DNA from: Collinsella sp. An268
Lineage (GTDB): Bacteria; Actinomycetota; Coriobacteriia; Coriobacteriales; Coriobacteriaceae
NCBI RefSeq assembly: GCF_002159765.1
Contig: NZ_NFJH01000004.1
Span: 62,001 to 126,000 of the forward strand
DNA: 64,000 bases
Reading direction: 5' to 3'
Shown: one piece after another, positions 35,584-46,791 of the stretch
How the letters are laid out: each line of letters starts with the position of its first letter
How positions within the stretch are numbered: position 1 is the first letter of the stretch
Translations under genes and position numbers: made by a program
Notes under the pieces: model-generated
The model's input: only the letters and a program-made list of their open reading frames with translations
Database searches by the model: none
What the model was told of the DNA's origin: nothing

Positions 35584-36450
35584 TTACGCCTTGTTGACGG
35601 AGCCGAACTCCTCCATGAGGGCCTTGGTCTTCTCGACGATGGCGTCGCGACCGGGCTTCAAGAGCTTGCGCGGGTCGAAGCCCTTGCCCTCGAGATCCTT
35701 GCCCGCCTCGACGTACTTGCGGGTAGCGGCCGCAAACACGAGCTGGAGGTCGGTGTTGACGTTGATCTTGGAGACGCCGAGCGAGATGGCCTTCTGGATC
35801 TGGTCCACCGGGATGCCCGAGCCGCCGTGGAGGACGAGCGGCAGGTCGCCGACCTGCTCCTTGATCTCGCCGAGGCGCTCGAACGAAAGGCCGGCCCAAT
35901 CCTCGGGGTACACGCCGTGGATGTTGCCGATGCCGCAGGCGAGGAAGTCGACGCCCAGATCGGCGATCTGCTTGCACTCGGCCGGATCGGCGAGCTCGCC
36001 GGAGGAGGTCACGCCGTCCTCGGTGCCGCCGATGCCGCCGACCTCAGCCTCGATGGAGAGGCCCTTGGCATGGGCGAGCTCCACGAGCTCCTTGGTGCGG
36101 TCGAGGTTGAGCTGGAAGGTCTCCTCGTGGGAGCCGTCGTACATGATGGAGGTGAAGCCCGCCTCGATGGCCTTGAAGCAGTCCTCATACGAACCATGGT
36201 CGAGGTGGAGCGCCACGGGGACGGTCACGCCGGTCGCCTCGACGGCGGCCTTGACCATGTCGGCGCAGACCTTGAAGCCGCCCATCCACTTGGCGGCACC
36301 GGCGGTGCACTGGATGATCAGCGGGCTCTTGGCCTCCTCAGCGGCCTGGAGAAGGGCGAGCGTCCACTCCAGGTTGTTGGTGTTGAAGGCGCCGAGCGCG
36401 TACTTGCCGGCCTCCGCCTTCTTGAGCATCTCTGCTGCATTGACGAGCAT
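35584..36450 (-). CDS. fba: Class II fructose-bisphosphate aldolase
   Basis: Zinc-dependent aldolase splitting fructose 1,6-bisphosphate in glycolysis, 288 residues. Zinc-site histidines are visible in ALHLDHGS and in LVLHGGSGIP, plus GNIHGVY. The phosphate-binding KINVNTDLQLVF stretch is intact. GatY/KbaY-type tagatose-bisphosphate aldolases are close relatives, but the FNTNN N-terminus and context fit glycolysis. Strong codon bias suggests high expression. GGGAGG precedes the ATG. It is downstream of the second GH1 gene on the same strand. Confidence 0.93.
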   Translation of the reverse strand: MLVNAAEMLKKAEAGKYALGAFNTNNLEWTLALLQAAEEAKSPLIIQCTAGAAKWMGGFKVCADMVKAAVEATGVTVPVALHLDHGSYEDCFKAIEAGFTSIMYDGSHEETFQLNLDRTKELVELAHAKGLSIEAEVGGIGGTEDGVTSSGELADPAECKQIADLGVDFLACGIGNIHGVYPEDWAGLSFERLGEIKEQVGDLPLVLHGGSGIPVDQIQKAISLGVSKINVNTDLQLVFAAATRKYVEAGKDLEGKGFDPRKLLKPGRDAIVEKTKALMEEFGSVNKA

Positions 36451-36570
36451 ACAAACCTCCCAAACTAAGGGTTGTCCAAAGACGCTATTAGTGTACCACG
36501 GCGTGGGGGCCTCTCGGCGGCAAGGCGTCCCATTCCGCGAGTGGTAATCCGAGCGGTGGACGCGAGCGTG

Positions 36571-38112
<1,542 letters not shown>

Positions 38113-38793
38113 CTACCAGGCGGCGCCCATGAACGGGTTGGTGGCGAGCTCGCGCTCGACCGTGGTGGAAGGACCGTGCCCCACGAGACAGAGCGTCTCG
38201 CGCGGCAAAAGCTCGCCCAAGCGCGCAAGCGACGCCACGATGGCGCGCTCGTCGCCACCGGCGAGGTCGGTGCGGCCGTGGCTCCCCGGGAAGAGCGTGT
38301 CGCCCACAAAGGCTATCGCACCGCCCTCGGCAGCGCAGAAGAGCACGACCCCGCCCGGCGTGTGCCCGGGGGTGGCGATGACCTGGAGTGCGGCGGTGCC
38401 GAAGGGGATGGTGTCACCCTCGCCGATGAGGCGGTCGGGCGCGCCGGGGTCCTCGGTCTCGATGCCCCAGGCGCTACGCTGGTGCGCGATGTTCACCGCG
38501 GGCATCTGGGCGTCGTCTGCCGGCAGCAGATAGGGCACCTCGGGCCCAAGTGTGCGGCGCATACCCGCCACACCGCCCACGTGGTCGGCGTGCCCGTGCG
38601 TGCACACGATGGCGACGATCCGCACTCCGGGGTGCGCGGCGGCGAAGCTCTGGGCGAGCTCCTCGCCCTCCCACGCCGGGTCGATAACGACAGCCTCGTC
38701 GCCCGAGATCGCAAAGTACGTGTTGGTCTCGATGGGCCCGTTCACCACATAGGAAATGTCGACCGGACCGCAGGGCGTCAAATCAAGCTGCAT
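38113..38793 (-). CDS. MBL-fold metallo-hydrolase (glyoxalase II-like)
   Basis: A 226-residue metallo-beta-lactamase-fold hydrolase. The metal motif HGHADHVGG is intact, with further ligands in ATPGHTPGG and at the C-terminal LVGHGPST. The size and motif layout fit the glyoxalase II/YcbL group of thioester hydrolases. It begins 3 nt after the stop of the RelA/SpoT gene. A GloB-like gene next to rel is a frequent arrangement in Gram-positive genomes. Confidence 0.9.
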   Translation of the reverse strand: MQLDLTPCGPVDISYVVNGPIETNTYFAISGDEAVVIDPAWEGEELAQSFAAAHPGVRIVAIVCTHGHADHVGGVAGMRRTLGPEVPYLLPADDAQMPAVNIAHQRSAWGIETEDPGAPDRLIGEGDTIPFGTAALQVIATPGHTPGGVVLFCAAEGGAIAFVGDTLFPGSHGRTDLAGGDERAIVASLARLGELLPRETLCLVGHGPSTTVERELATNPFMGAAW

Positions 38794-38796
38794 GGT

Positions 38797-41145
38797 CTAC
38801 CCTATCCGCTTCATCTGGCTCGCGCCCTCGCCCGGCTTCAGGCGGCGCGCGTCGTAGACGCTCTCCACCCGGCTGATCGCCGCGAGCAGCGGGTCGAGCC
38901 CGCTCGCATCGGAGATCTCGACCAGGAAGCGCAGGATGGCGACGCCGTCGCGGTTGGTCGAGGTCGCCGCCGAGAGGATGTTCGCCCCGGCCTCGCCGAT
39001 GGCGATGGTGACATCCTTGAGCAGGCCCATACGGTCGAGGCACTCGGCCACGATCTCCACGCGGAAGGCGGTGTCGGCCCGCGCGTCCCAGCCCACCTCG
39101 ATCATGCGCTCGGGGTGCTCCATCAGGCCCTTGACGTTGGGGCAGTCGGCGCGGTGCACCGACACGCCGCGGCCGCGCGTGATGAAGCCCACGATGTCGT
39201 CGCCCATAACGGGGTTGCAGCAGTGAGCGAGGCGCACGAGGAGCCCCGAGTCGGACGAGCCCTTGACCACCACGGCCGAGCCGCCCTTGCCGCTCGCCTG
39301 CGGCCGGCGGTTGCTCCCGCGGGCGGGCGCCACGGGCACAGCGGTGGCCGCCATCGCCGGCAGCTCCGGCTTGGGGTCGAGTATCTGCTGCACGCGGTTA
39401 CCCACGAGCCGGGGCGTCTGCTTGCCCGCGCCCACTGCGGCGAAGAGGTCCTCGAGCCGCTTGTAGTTGAGCTCGTCGCACACCTGGTTGAGCGCGCGTG
39501 TGGAACGCGGGGTCGAGATGCCGTAGCCGCGCTTGCGCAGGTCGCGCGCGAGCATCTCGCGCCCGGCGGCCGCATCGTCGTCCTTGGTGACGGCGGCGAA
39601 GTAGTGGCGGATCTTCGAGCGGGCCGAGGGCGTCTTGACGATGGAGAGCCAGTCGCGCGAGGGCTTGGAGTTCTTGTTGGTGAGAATCTCCACCCGGTCG
39701 CCCATCTGGAGCTCGTGAGTGAGCGGCGCCACCACGCCGTTGACCTTGGCGCCCACGCAGTGGTTGCCCACCTCGGTATGGATGGTGTAGGCGAAGTCGA
39801 GCGGCGTCGACCCCGCCCTCAGGCTCATGATCTCGCCCTTGGGGGTGAAAACGAAGATCTCTTGGTCGTAGAGATCGACCTTGAGCGAGTGCAGGAACTC
39901 CTTGGGGTCGTCGATCTCGTCGGACGCCGCCCAGTCGAGCGTGTGCTTGAGCATGTTGATCTGCTCGTCCAGGCGCTGCTGGTCGCCGGACTTGGTGGCC
40001 GAGGAGCCGCCCGAGCGCTTGTAGAGCCAGTGCGCGGCGATGCCGTACTCGGCCTGCTCGTGCATCTCGTACGTGCGGATCTGGATCTCGAGCGGGCGGG
40101 CGGTGGGGCCGATGACCGTCGTGTGGAGCGACTGGTAGTTGTTGAGCTTGGGGTTGGCGATGTAGTCCTTGAACCGGCCCGGCATGGGGTGCCAGAGCGC
40201 GTGCACCGCGCCGAGCGCCGAATAGCAGTCGCCCACCGTATGGCAGATGACGCGCATGGCCACGAGGTCGTAGATCTCGGAGAACTCCTTGCCCTTGCGG
40301 CGCATCTTCTGGTAGATGGACCAGTAGTGCTTCGAGCGCCCGTTGATCTGGAAGCCCTCGAGCCCGGCGTCTTTGAGCTCGTCGGTGAGCGTCTTGATGG
40401 TCTCCGCGAGATAGCGCTCACGCACCTCGCGGCTCTCGGCCACCATGCGGGCGATGCGCTGATAGGCCTCGGGCTCGAGATAGAAGAACGAGAGGTCCTC
40501 GAGCTCCCACTTGATGGAGCTCATGCCCAGACGGTCGGCCAGCGGCGCGTACACGTCCATCGTCTCGCGCGCCTTGAAGCGGCGGCGGTCCTCGCGCAGC
40601 GCGGCGAGCGTGCGCATGTTGTGCAGGCGGTCGGCGAGCTTGACGATGATGACGCGGATGTCCTTCGACATGGCGAGAAACATCTTGCGCAGGTTCAGCG
40701 CCTGCTTCTCGTCCATGCTGTCAACCTCGATGTTGGTGAGCTTCGTGACGCCGTCCACCAGAAGCGCGATGGTGTCGCCAAAGATGTCGCGCACGTCGGC
40801 CAGCGAGACCTCGGTGTCCTCCACCGTATCGTGCAGCAGCGCCGCGCAGACCACGTCGGAGTCCATCTTGAGCTCGGCCAAGATGACGGCGACCTCGACG
40901 GGATGGTTGATGTAGGGCTCGCCCGAGCGGCGGCGCTGGGAGGCGTGCTTCTCGGCCGCGAAACAATAGGCGTGCTCCACCAGCGCGCAGTCCGCCTCGC
41001 TCATGTATTTGCGGCAGAGCCCGGCCAGCTCGTCGTAATCGTCGGCGCAGATCTCGGGCGGGAGGTCGTCGGCATGCGTGTAGTGGACCATCAGGGCAGA
41101 GGACGTGAGCGACGCGTCGTGCGCCGCGCGCGTGGCAGCATCCAT
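38797..41145 (-). CDS. relA: Bifunctional (p)ppGpp synthetase/hydrolase
   Basis: Stringent-response enzyme of 782 residues making and degrading (p)ppGpp. Domains in order: HD hydrolase (SGEPYINHPVEVA, then LLHDTVEDT), synthetase (FSEIYDLVAMRVICHT, then QSLHTTVIGP), TGS (FTPKGEIMSLRAGSTPLDFAY), zinc-finger/helical region with LAHCCNPVMGDDIVGF, and a C-terminal ACT domain. HD residues appear intact, so hydrolase is expected. It is 11 bp downstream of the recJ fusion and 3 bp upstream of the metallo-hydrolase gene, forming one operon. Confidence 0.96.
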   Translation of the reverse strand: MDAATRAAHDASLTSSALMVHYTHADDLPPEICADDYDELAGLCRKYMSEADCALVEHAYCFAAEKHASQRRRSGEPYINHPVEVAVILAELKMDSDVVCAALLHDTVEDTEVSLADVRDIFGDTIALLVDGVTKLTNIEVDSMDEKQALNLRKMFLAMSKDIRVIIVKLADRLHNMRTLAALREDRRRFKARETMDVYAPLADRLGMSSIKWELEDLSFFYLEPEAYQRIARMVAESREVRERYLAETIKTLTDELKDAGLEGFQINGRSKHYWSIYQKMRRKGKEFSEIYDLVAMRVICHTVGDCYSALGAVHALWHPMPGRFKDYIANPKLNNYQSLHTTVIGPTARPLEIQIRTYEMHEQAEYGIAAHWLYKRSGGSSATKSGDQQRLDEQINMLKHTLDWAASDEIDDPKEFLHSLKVDLYDQEIFVFTPKGEIMSLRAGSTPLDFAYTIHTEVGNHCVGAKVNGVVAPLTHELQMGDRVEILTNKNSKPSRDWLSIVKTPSARSKIRHYFAAVTKDDDAAAGREMLARDLRKRGYGISTPRSTRALNQVCDELNYKRLEDLFAAVGAGKQTPRLVGNRVQQILDPKPELPAMAATAVPVAPARGSNRRPQASGKGGSAVVVKGSSDSGLLVRLAHCCNPVMGDDIVGFITRGRGVSVHRADCPNVKGLMEHPERMIEVGWDARADTAFRVEIVAECLDRMGLLKDVTIAIGEAGANILSAATSTNRDGVAILRFLVEISDASGLDPLLAAISRVESVYDARRLKPGEGASQMKRIG

Positions 41146-41156
41146 GGCAGACCTCC

Positions 41157-44100
41157 TCAGAGCGCGATCTCGCCGCCCGCCGGGGTGATGGGACGGGCTA
41201 TTCGGCTAAGCATATCACGAGCGGACGCATCGAGCGCCCAGCTTCTAAACTGGGTAAACGCCCAGCGCGTGCGCAGGCCCTCGAGGTAGCGGGTCGACGC
41301 GGTGAGCGCCATGTGGCCGGGGTTCTCGCACATCTCGATGCGCCGGGTATCCTCAAACCCCGTCACGCGGGTGAAGCCGAGCTCCTCGAAGATGCGGATG
41401 CCGCTCGCGACGGCACGCTCGTCCACCTGCTCGCGCGCGTCGATGGCGCGGCACATGCTCGCGATGTCGAGGTCGCTCGCGCTGAAGGCCCCCTCGCCCG
41501 TCCTGCCGCGATGGCTCCGCCACATGGTCTGGAGCGCGCGGTAGATGACGATGAGCTCGCCGCGCTCGGGGGCGGCCGCCTCGAGCAGGTGCTCGTTGAT
41601 GCGGGCGTCGCGCGCCGAGTACATGAGGTGGATCCGGGCGGGCGCCCCGTCGCGCCCGGCCCGCCCGCTCATCTGGTTGAAGGCCGTGGCCGAGAACGGC
41701 ATGTGGTAGAGCACCACGTGCCGGATGTCCGGCAGGTTGACGCCCTCGCCAAACGCGGAGGTCGACACGATGCAGGTGAGGTCGCCCGCGCGGAACGCCT
41801 CCTCCACCCGCGTGCGGTCGGCGCGGGCGAGCCCCCCGTTGTAGAAGGCGATGGCGCCGCCGAGCTCGGGCACGCGCTGGCGGAGCGTGCGGGCGAGCGC
41901 GACCGTCTGCTCGCGCGAGTTGACGTACACGACGCACTTCTCGCCCGTCGCCACGATGGAGACGAGCCGGTTCTCGCGACTGGGCAGGTTGCGGTCGTCC
42001 TCGAGGTCGAGGTTGGGTCGGTCCGCATCGTCCACGATGGCGCGGGCGGTGCCGAGGGTCTCGGTGATGCGGTGCGCGCACGCTGCATCGGCCGTGGCAG
42101 TGACGGCGAGCACCGTCGGGCGGCCGAGGGCGGCGAGCACCTCGGGTAGGTCGAGATAGGCGCTGCGCTCGCCCGCGGGCGCGGCAGCGATATGGTGTGC
42201 CTCGTCCACGGCGACAAAGCCCACACGCCGGGCGGCGGCGAAGCGCTCGCGGTGGATCGAGAGGAACTCGGGAGTCGTCAGCACGATGTCGAGCGCGCCC
42301 TCGGCGAGCGCGCCGAAGATCTGCGCGCGCGTCGGCTGGGGGGTATCGCCCGTGAGCACGCCCACGCCGATGCCCCACGCACCCAGAAGGCGCGCCAGAT
42401 GGAAGGCCTGGTCGGCGATGAGGGCGCGCAGGGGGTACACGAAGATGCTCGCACGGCCGTTGAGGACGGCCTCGCGGGCGGCGTGCACCTGGAATACGAG
42501 CGACTTGCCGCGACCCGTCCCCATGACGGCGAGCGCGCTCTCGCCCCGACCGAGGGCGTCGAGAGCGTCTGTCTGGGCGGGATGCGGGGAGCTGCCCCCG
42601 ATGAGGGCGTGGATGAGCGAGCGCGTGAGCTCGGTGTACGAAAGGCCCGCGAGGGTCGCCCTGCGCCGGCGCCCCGCGGCGGCGGGCGTGAAGATCGCGG
42701 CGGGCTCGTCCGGCGCTGCGGCCGGGGCGGGCGACGAGGGGGCGGCACCGGCGCCGTCCACGGCAGCCGCCACGGGCGCGCCCACCGGCCCAGCCGGCCC
42801 CTCGGCATCCGCCGCGTCGTGCCGAAGCACGTCCTTTACCATGAGCTTGGGCTTGACGCGGCCCTGCCAGCGCTCGGCCACCGCCTCGAAGACGATGTCG
42901 ACCACGCTGTCGCATGCGCAGAGCGCATCGGCGTCTGGTGCGCGGAACATGATGGCCGCCACACTCGAGATGCCGTCGGTCGCCGTGAAGCGCACATGGT
43001 CGCCCGTGCGGCCCACGCAGGAGCGGTCCGCCATAGTCACGCCGGTCGCCGCGAGCAGCGGCACGCGGTTGCCCTGGCCGAAGGGCTCGAGGCGCGCGAT
43101 CTCCTCGATGGTCTCGATGGTGAGCTCGCCCAGGTCCACCGTCGCGGCGATCTCGCCCGTGTCCTCGAAGGCCTCCTCCGGGAGCTCGGACAGCACCTCG
43201 TCGAGGCGCTCGCGCAGCGCCGGCAGGTTTGCCGCGGGCAGCGCGACGCCCACCGCGCCCGCGTGCCCGCCGAAGCGCGTGGTGAGGTCGGCGCACCGCT
43301 CGACGGCCTCAAACAGGTTGACCGTGCCCACCGAGCGTCCCGAGCCGCGCGCGACGTCGCCCTCGATGGAGAAAAGCAGCGTGGGCACGTGGTAGCGGTT
43401 GACGATGCGGCTCGCCACGATACCCTTGACACCCTCGTGCCAGCCCTCGCCGCCCACGACGATGACGCGGCCGCCCGCATACGTCTCGCCCACGCGGGCG
43501 AGCGCATCCTCGGTGAGCGCGGCCTCGATGTCGCGGCGCTCCTGGTTGATGGCCTCGAGCTCCGCGGCGAGCCGCCCGGCCTCCACGGGGTCGCGCTCGA
43601 GCAGCAGGTTGAGCGCGAGGGCGGGGTCGGCCATGCGCCCGGCGGCGTTGAGGCGCGGGATGAGCGAGAACGAGAGGCCGTCCGCCGTGATGGTGGCGAG
43701 GTCCGCGCGGGCGAGCGCCGCCAGCGCGATGAAGCCCGGGCGCGCGGTGGCGCGCATGTGCGCGATGCCGTCTGCCACGAGCGCGCGGTTCTCCGGCGTG
43801 AGCGGCATCATATCCGACACGGTGCCGAGCGCCGCCACCTCGGTCAGACCGCGCCAGAGATCGGGGGCGCCGCGGCGCTCTCCCAGCGCCTGCACGAGCT
43901 TGAGCGCCACGCCGGCACCGGCGAGCTCGCGCGAGGGGCCCTCGGCCGCGAGCTTGGGGTCGGTCAGGGGCACGCCCCGGGGCACCATGTCGGCGGGCTC
44001 ATGGTGGTCGGTCACCACGAGGTCGATGCCGCGCGCCGTGAGGTAGGCAACCTCGTCGCGGGCGGCGATGCCGTTGTCCACCGTCACGATGACGTCGGGC

Positions 44101-44522
44101 GCGCAGGCGGCGATGACGCGGTCGAGCGCGGCCTCGGTGAGTCCGTAGCCCTCGTCGAAGCGATGCGGGATGAACGGGGTGACGTTACCGCCGAGCGCCC
44201 GCAGGGCCTCGGTAAGCAGGCAGGTCGAGGTGATGCCGTCCACGTCGAAATCGCCGAAGACCGCAATTGCCTCGTGCGCGTCGAGCGCGCGGTCGAGCCG
44301 CGCGACGACCTCGTACATACCCGGGATGATAAGGGGGTCGGCCCAGTCGCGCTCGAGCGAGGGGGTGAGGAAGCGCCGTCCCTCCTCGACGGAGGCGATA
44401 CCGTGCGCCACCATGATGCGGGCGACGAGCGGAGTGATGTTGAGTGCGTGCGCGAGCTCGGTGGCGAGCGCGGGGTTTTGGGGAGCTACCGACCAGCGGT
44501 GGCTCGTTTTGAGCGATGCCAT
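41157..44522 (-). CDS. recJ: RecJ exonuclease fused to a RecQ-like helicase
   Basis: An 1121-residue fusion. Residues 1-570 are RecJ, the 5'-3' single-strand exonuclease: GDFDVDG (about 90-96) and TDHHEPAD carry DHH metal ligands, and GGHAGAVGVALP is the DHHA1 motif; an OB-like region follows. A Pro/Ala-rich linker at about 575-625 leads into an SF2 helicase: Walker A MGTGRGKS (about 670), motif II DEAHH, AVTATADA, STSAFGEGVNLPD, and QMSGRAGRDG as motif VI. Helicase and nuclease are usually separate RecQ and RecJ proteins acting together in RecF-pathway end resection. It is upstream of relA. Confidence 0.92.
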   Translation of the reverse strand: MASLKTSHRWSVAPQNPALATELAHALNITPLVARIMVAHGIASVEEGRRFLTPSLERDWADPLIIPGMYEVVARLDRALDAHEAIAVFGDFDVDGITSTCLLTEALRALGGNVTPFIPHRFDEGYGLTEAALDRVIAACAPDVIVTVDNGIAARDEVAYLTARGIDLVVTDHHEPADMVPRGVPLTDPKLAAEGPSRELAGAGVALKLVQALGERRGAPDLWRGLTEVAALGTVSDMMPLTPENRALVADGIAHMRATARPGFIALAALARADLATITADGLSFSLIPRLNAAGRMADPALALNLLLERDPVEAGRLAAELEAINQERRDIEAALTEDALARVGETYAGGRVIVVGGEGWHEGVKGIVASRIVNRYHVPTLLFSIEGDVARGSGRSVGTVNLFEAVERCADLTTRFGGHAGAVGVALPAANLPALRERLDEVLSELPEEAFEDTGEIAATVDLGELTIETIEEIARLEPFGQGNRVPLLAATGVTMADRSCVGRTGDHVRFTATDGISSVAAIMFRAPDADALCACDSVVDIVFEAVAERWQGRVKPKLMVKDVLRHDAADAEGPAGPVGAPVAAAVDGAGAAPSSPAPAAAPDEPAAIFTPAAAGRRRRATLAGLSYTELTRSLIHALIGGSSPHPAQTDALDALGRGESALAVMGTGRGKSLVFQVHAAREAVLNGRASIFVYPLRALIADQAFHLARLLGAWGIGVGVLTGDTPQPTRAQIFGALAEGALDIVLTTPEFLSIHRERFAAARRVGFVAVDEAHHIAAAPAGERSAYLDLPEVLAALGRPTVLAVTATADAACAHRITETLGTARAIVDDADRPNLDLEDDRNLPSRENRLVSIVATGEKCVVYVNSREQTVALARTLRQRVPELGGAIAFYNGGLARADRTRVEEAFRAGDLTCIVSTSAFGEGVNLPDIRHVVLYHMPFSATAFNQMSGRAGRDGAPARIHLMYSARDARINEHLLEAAAPERGELIVIYRALQTMWRSHRGRTGEGAFSASDLDIASMCRAIDAREQVDERAVASGIRIFEELGFTRVTGFEDTRRIEMCENPGHMALTASTRYLEGLRTRWAFTQFRSWALDASARDMLSRIARPITPAGGEIAL

Positions 44523-44702
44523 AGGAGGACGTCCTTGTTGTTAGGGCCCGCTGCGGCGGGCTGAGAAGTTGAACGCCTCCCATTATACCGTTCGCGGCGC
44601 ATCCCTACAGCGCGAGTGGACAACCCGGGCGTCGCCTCTACCTCGCCCCGCGCGGCGCCCCGGGAGCCGCCTCGGTCGAAGATGGCTCGGCGGCAGGTCC
44701 GG

Positions 44703-46013
44703 CTAACGGCGCGGCGGCATGCCAAACCAGCATTGGACGGTGTCGATCCGCCGAAGCCCCAACTTGCGCTGCAGTGCCTTCGACGCCTCGTTGTCGAGCG
44801 CTACGTGGCAGTACGGGATACGCCCTGCCGCCATAAACGTGTCGATGAGGGCCGCCTCGAGCGCTTGCGCATAGCCGCGGCGGCGCGCCTCGGGAAAGAC
44901 CTCCAGCATGCCCATCGACGCCTCGTCGTGCTCGCCGATGAACCCGACGAGCGCCCCGGAGGCATCGAATCCGCCGTATATCCAGCCGCGCTCGAGATGG
45001 TCCTCGATCTCCCCATGGCTGAGCAGCGCGTAGTGCGCTTCCACCGTATCGATGTCCCCCGGCCCGAGGGGAGCGATGGTGAAGCCCTCGGGCGGGGCAA
45101 TGGCGCCCGTTGCGAGCGGCGAGGCGTCCGCGCCATACGCCCAGAGCTCATAGCGGCCGGGGTCGAGCCCCTCAAAGGCGGCACCGGGGGCGAAGACCTC
45201 GAGGTACTGCTCATCGCACAGGCTCACCAGTGCGCCGTCGGGCACCATGCTCGCCATGATGCGGGCCGCGCAGCCGTCCACCGGAGCGGCAAAATAGGCG
45301 CCGTTGCGCTTGAAGCGCACGAGCGCGCCGAGGTCGTCGCCCACCGCGAGCACGGTCACGCGTCCGAGCTTGACCGGCTCGGTGATGCTCAGGAAGCGCG
45401 CCGGCTCGGGGTCGCCGGCGAGCAGCTCCCGCACACGGCGGGCGAGCTCCTCCTCAGCCGGCGCAGCGGCGAGGTCGAGCCGCATGACGGCCTCGTCGCG
45501 CACCTCGCCCAAAAGGGGTACGTCGATACCTCGGTCGCAGCGCACGTAGCGAAAGCCCAGGCGCGTCGCCACGCGCGCGGACGCTCGGTTTCCCACATAG
45601 AACCCGAGCCAGACCGTCCGCACGCCCCACGCGCGACGCGCATGGCCGATGAGGGCGCGGGCGGCCTCGGGCATATAGCCGCGCCCCCAGAACGGCCGAC
45701 CCGTCCAATACCCGAGCTCCCGCTCGTCCGCCGCCGCGGCATGCGTGCTCGCCGCGGCGTCCGTGAGGGCGACAGCGCCCACGAGCGTGCCCGCGGCCTC
45801 CCCCGCCTCGCCGGTGCCGCGCAGGCAGACGGCAAAGCTCTCCTTACCGCGCAGCACGTCGCGGATGACATCCCGGCTCTCCTCCACGCTCGCGTGGGCG
45901 GGCCACCCCGCAGCGCTCCCCACCGCCGGATCGCTCGCGAGCGCAAAGAGCGCCTCTGCGTCCGCGTCTTCCCAGGGGCGCAGGACGAGACGCTGCGTAT
46001 TGATGACGGTCAC
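44703..46013 (-). CDS. Double GNAT acetyltransferase
   Basis: A 436-residue protein with two GNAT domains. The first (1-185) resembles RimJ/RimL: RLVLRPWEDADAEALFALA, GRGYMPEAARALI as acetyl-CoA loop, and NRASARVATRLGF. The second (300-436) has EARRRGYAQALEAALID as pyrophosphate loop and NEASKALQRKLGLRR. The middle part is degenerate GNAT-like sequence. The substrates are unknown. It starts 9 bp after cutC. A GTG or ATG choice does not arise; the N-terminus fits the family. Confidence 0.88.
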   Translation of the reverse strand: MTVINTQRLVLRPWEDADAEALFALASDPAVGSAAGWPAHASVEESRDVIRDVLRGKESFAVCLRGTGEAGEAAGTLVGAVALTDAAASTHAAAADERELGYWTGRPFWGRGYMPEAARALIGHARRAWGVRTVWLGFYVGNRASARVATRLGFRYVRCDRGIDVPLLGEVRDEAVMRLDLAAAPAEEELARRVRELLAGDPEPARFLSITEPVKLGRVTVLAVGDDLGALVRFKRNGAYFAAPVDGCAARIMASMVPDGALVSLCDEQYLEVFAPGAAFEGLDPGRYELWAYGADASPLATGAIAPPEGFTIAPLGPGDIDTVEAHYALLSHGEIEDHLERGWIYGGFDASGALVGFIGEHDEASMGMLEVFPEARRRGYAQALEAALIDTFMAAGRIPYCHVALDNEASKALQRKLGLRRIDTVQCWFGMPPRR

Positions 46014-46022
46014 GCGCGCCCC

Positions 46023-46706
46023 CTACGCAACCTTGACGATCTTGGTGCCGTGGCACTCCCCCACGCCGAGGCGCTCGGCCACCGCGTCCACGTTCTCCCA
46101 CGTGATGCCCGCGCCGGGCAGGATGATGAGGCGCCCCGCGGCGCGCTCGATGTAGGCGGCGAGGCGGTCGAGGTTGCCCTCGATGGGCGTGCCGGCGACG
46201 CCGCCGTGCGTGAGGATGCGCGTGAAGCCGAGCGCCGCGATCGCATCGATGGCGTCGAGCTGGCGCTCCTCGGGCAGCGCGTCGAAGGCCATGTGGAAGG
46301 TCATGTCCACGGCCTCGCCGCGCTCCGCGGCGGCCTCGCGGGCGATGGCGCAGATGCGCTCGAGCGCGGCCTCGTCGAGCCCGAGCGCGCCCGCGGCGTC
46401 CCTCTTGAGGCACCCGAGCACGATGCCGTCCGCCCCGAGGGCGAGCGCGATGCGCGCGTCGGTCTCCATCATCTGGACCTCGACCTCGTCGTACACGAAG
46501 TCGCCGCCGCGCGGGCGCACCATCGCCATCACGCGGGCGCCCCGGGCGTGCGCGTACTCGACCGTGGCCTCGATGACCCCCATCGAGGGCGACGTGCCGC
46601 CGACGGCCAGGTTGTCGCAGAGCTCGATGCGGCGCGCGCCCGCCTCGATGGCGGCGGGCACGTTGGTGTAGTTCTCGGCGCAGAACTCGCGCAGAAGGTC
46701 GGACAT
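46023..46706 (-). CDS. cutC: CutC family protein
   Basis: TIM-barrel protein of 227 residues. The family was named for copper homeostasis, but a direct role in copper handling is doubtful. Family marks: REFCAENYTNVPAAIEAGA, RIELCDNLAVGGTSPS, VMVRPRGGDFVY-like segment (read as MAMVRPRGGDF), DGIVLGCL, and GRLIILPGAGI. The ATG at 46704-46706 has TTAGGAG upstream; the longer open frame is antisense-like and ignored. Confidence 0.9.
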   Translation of the reverse strand: MSDLLREFCAENYTNVPAAIEAGARRIELCDNLAVGGTSPSMGVIEATVEYAHARGARVMAMVRPRGGDFVYDEVEVQMMETDARIALALGADGIVLGCLKRDAAGALGLDEAALERICAIAREAAAERGEAVDMTFHMAFDALPEERQLDAIDAIAALGFTRILTHGGVAGTPIEGNLDRLAAYIERAAGRLIILPGAGITWENVDAVAERLGVGECHGTKIVKVA

Positions 46707-46791
46707 GGGCGCTCCTAACGTCGCGTACGGTTCACGCTGCCCATTGTGGCACAAAACGCGCGCGCGGCGCCTGCGCGCCCACCGATATCCC

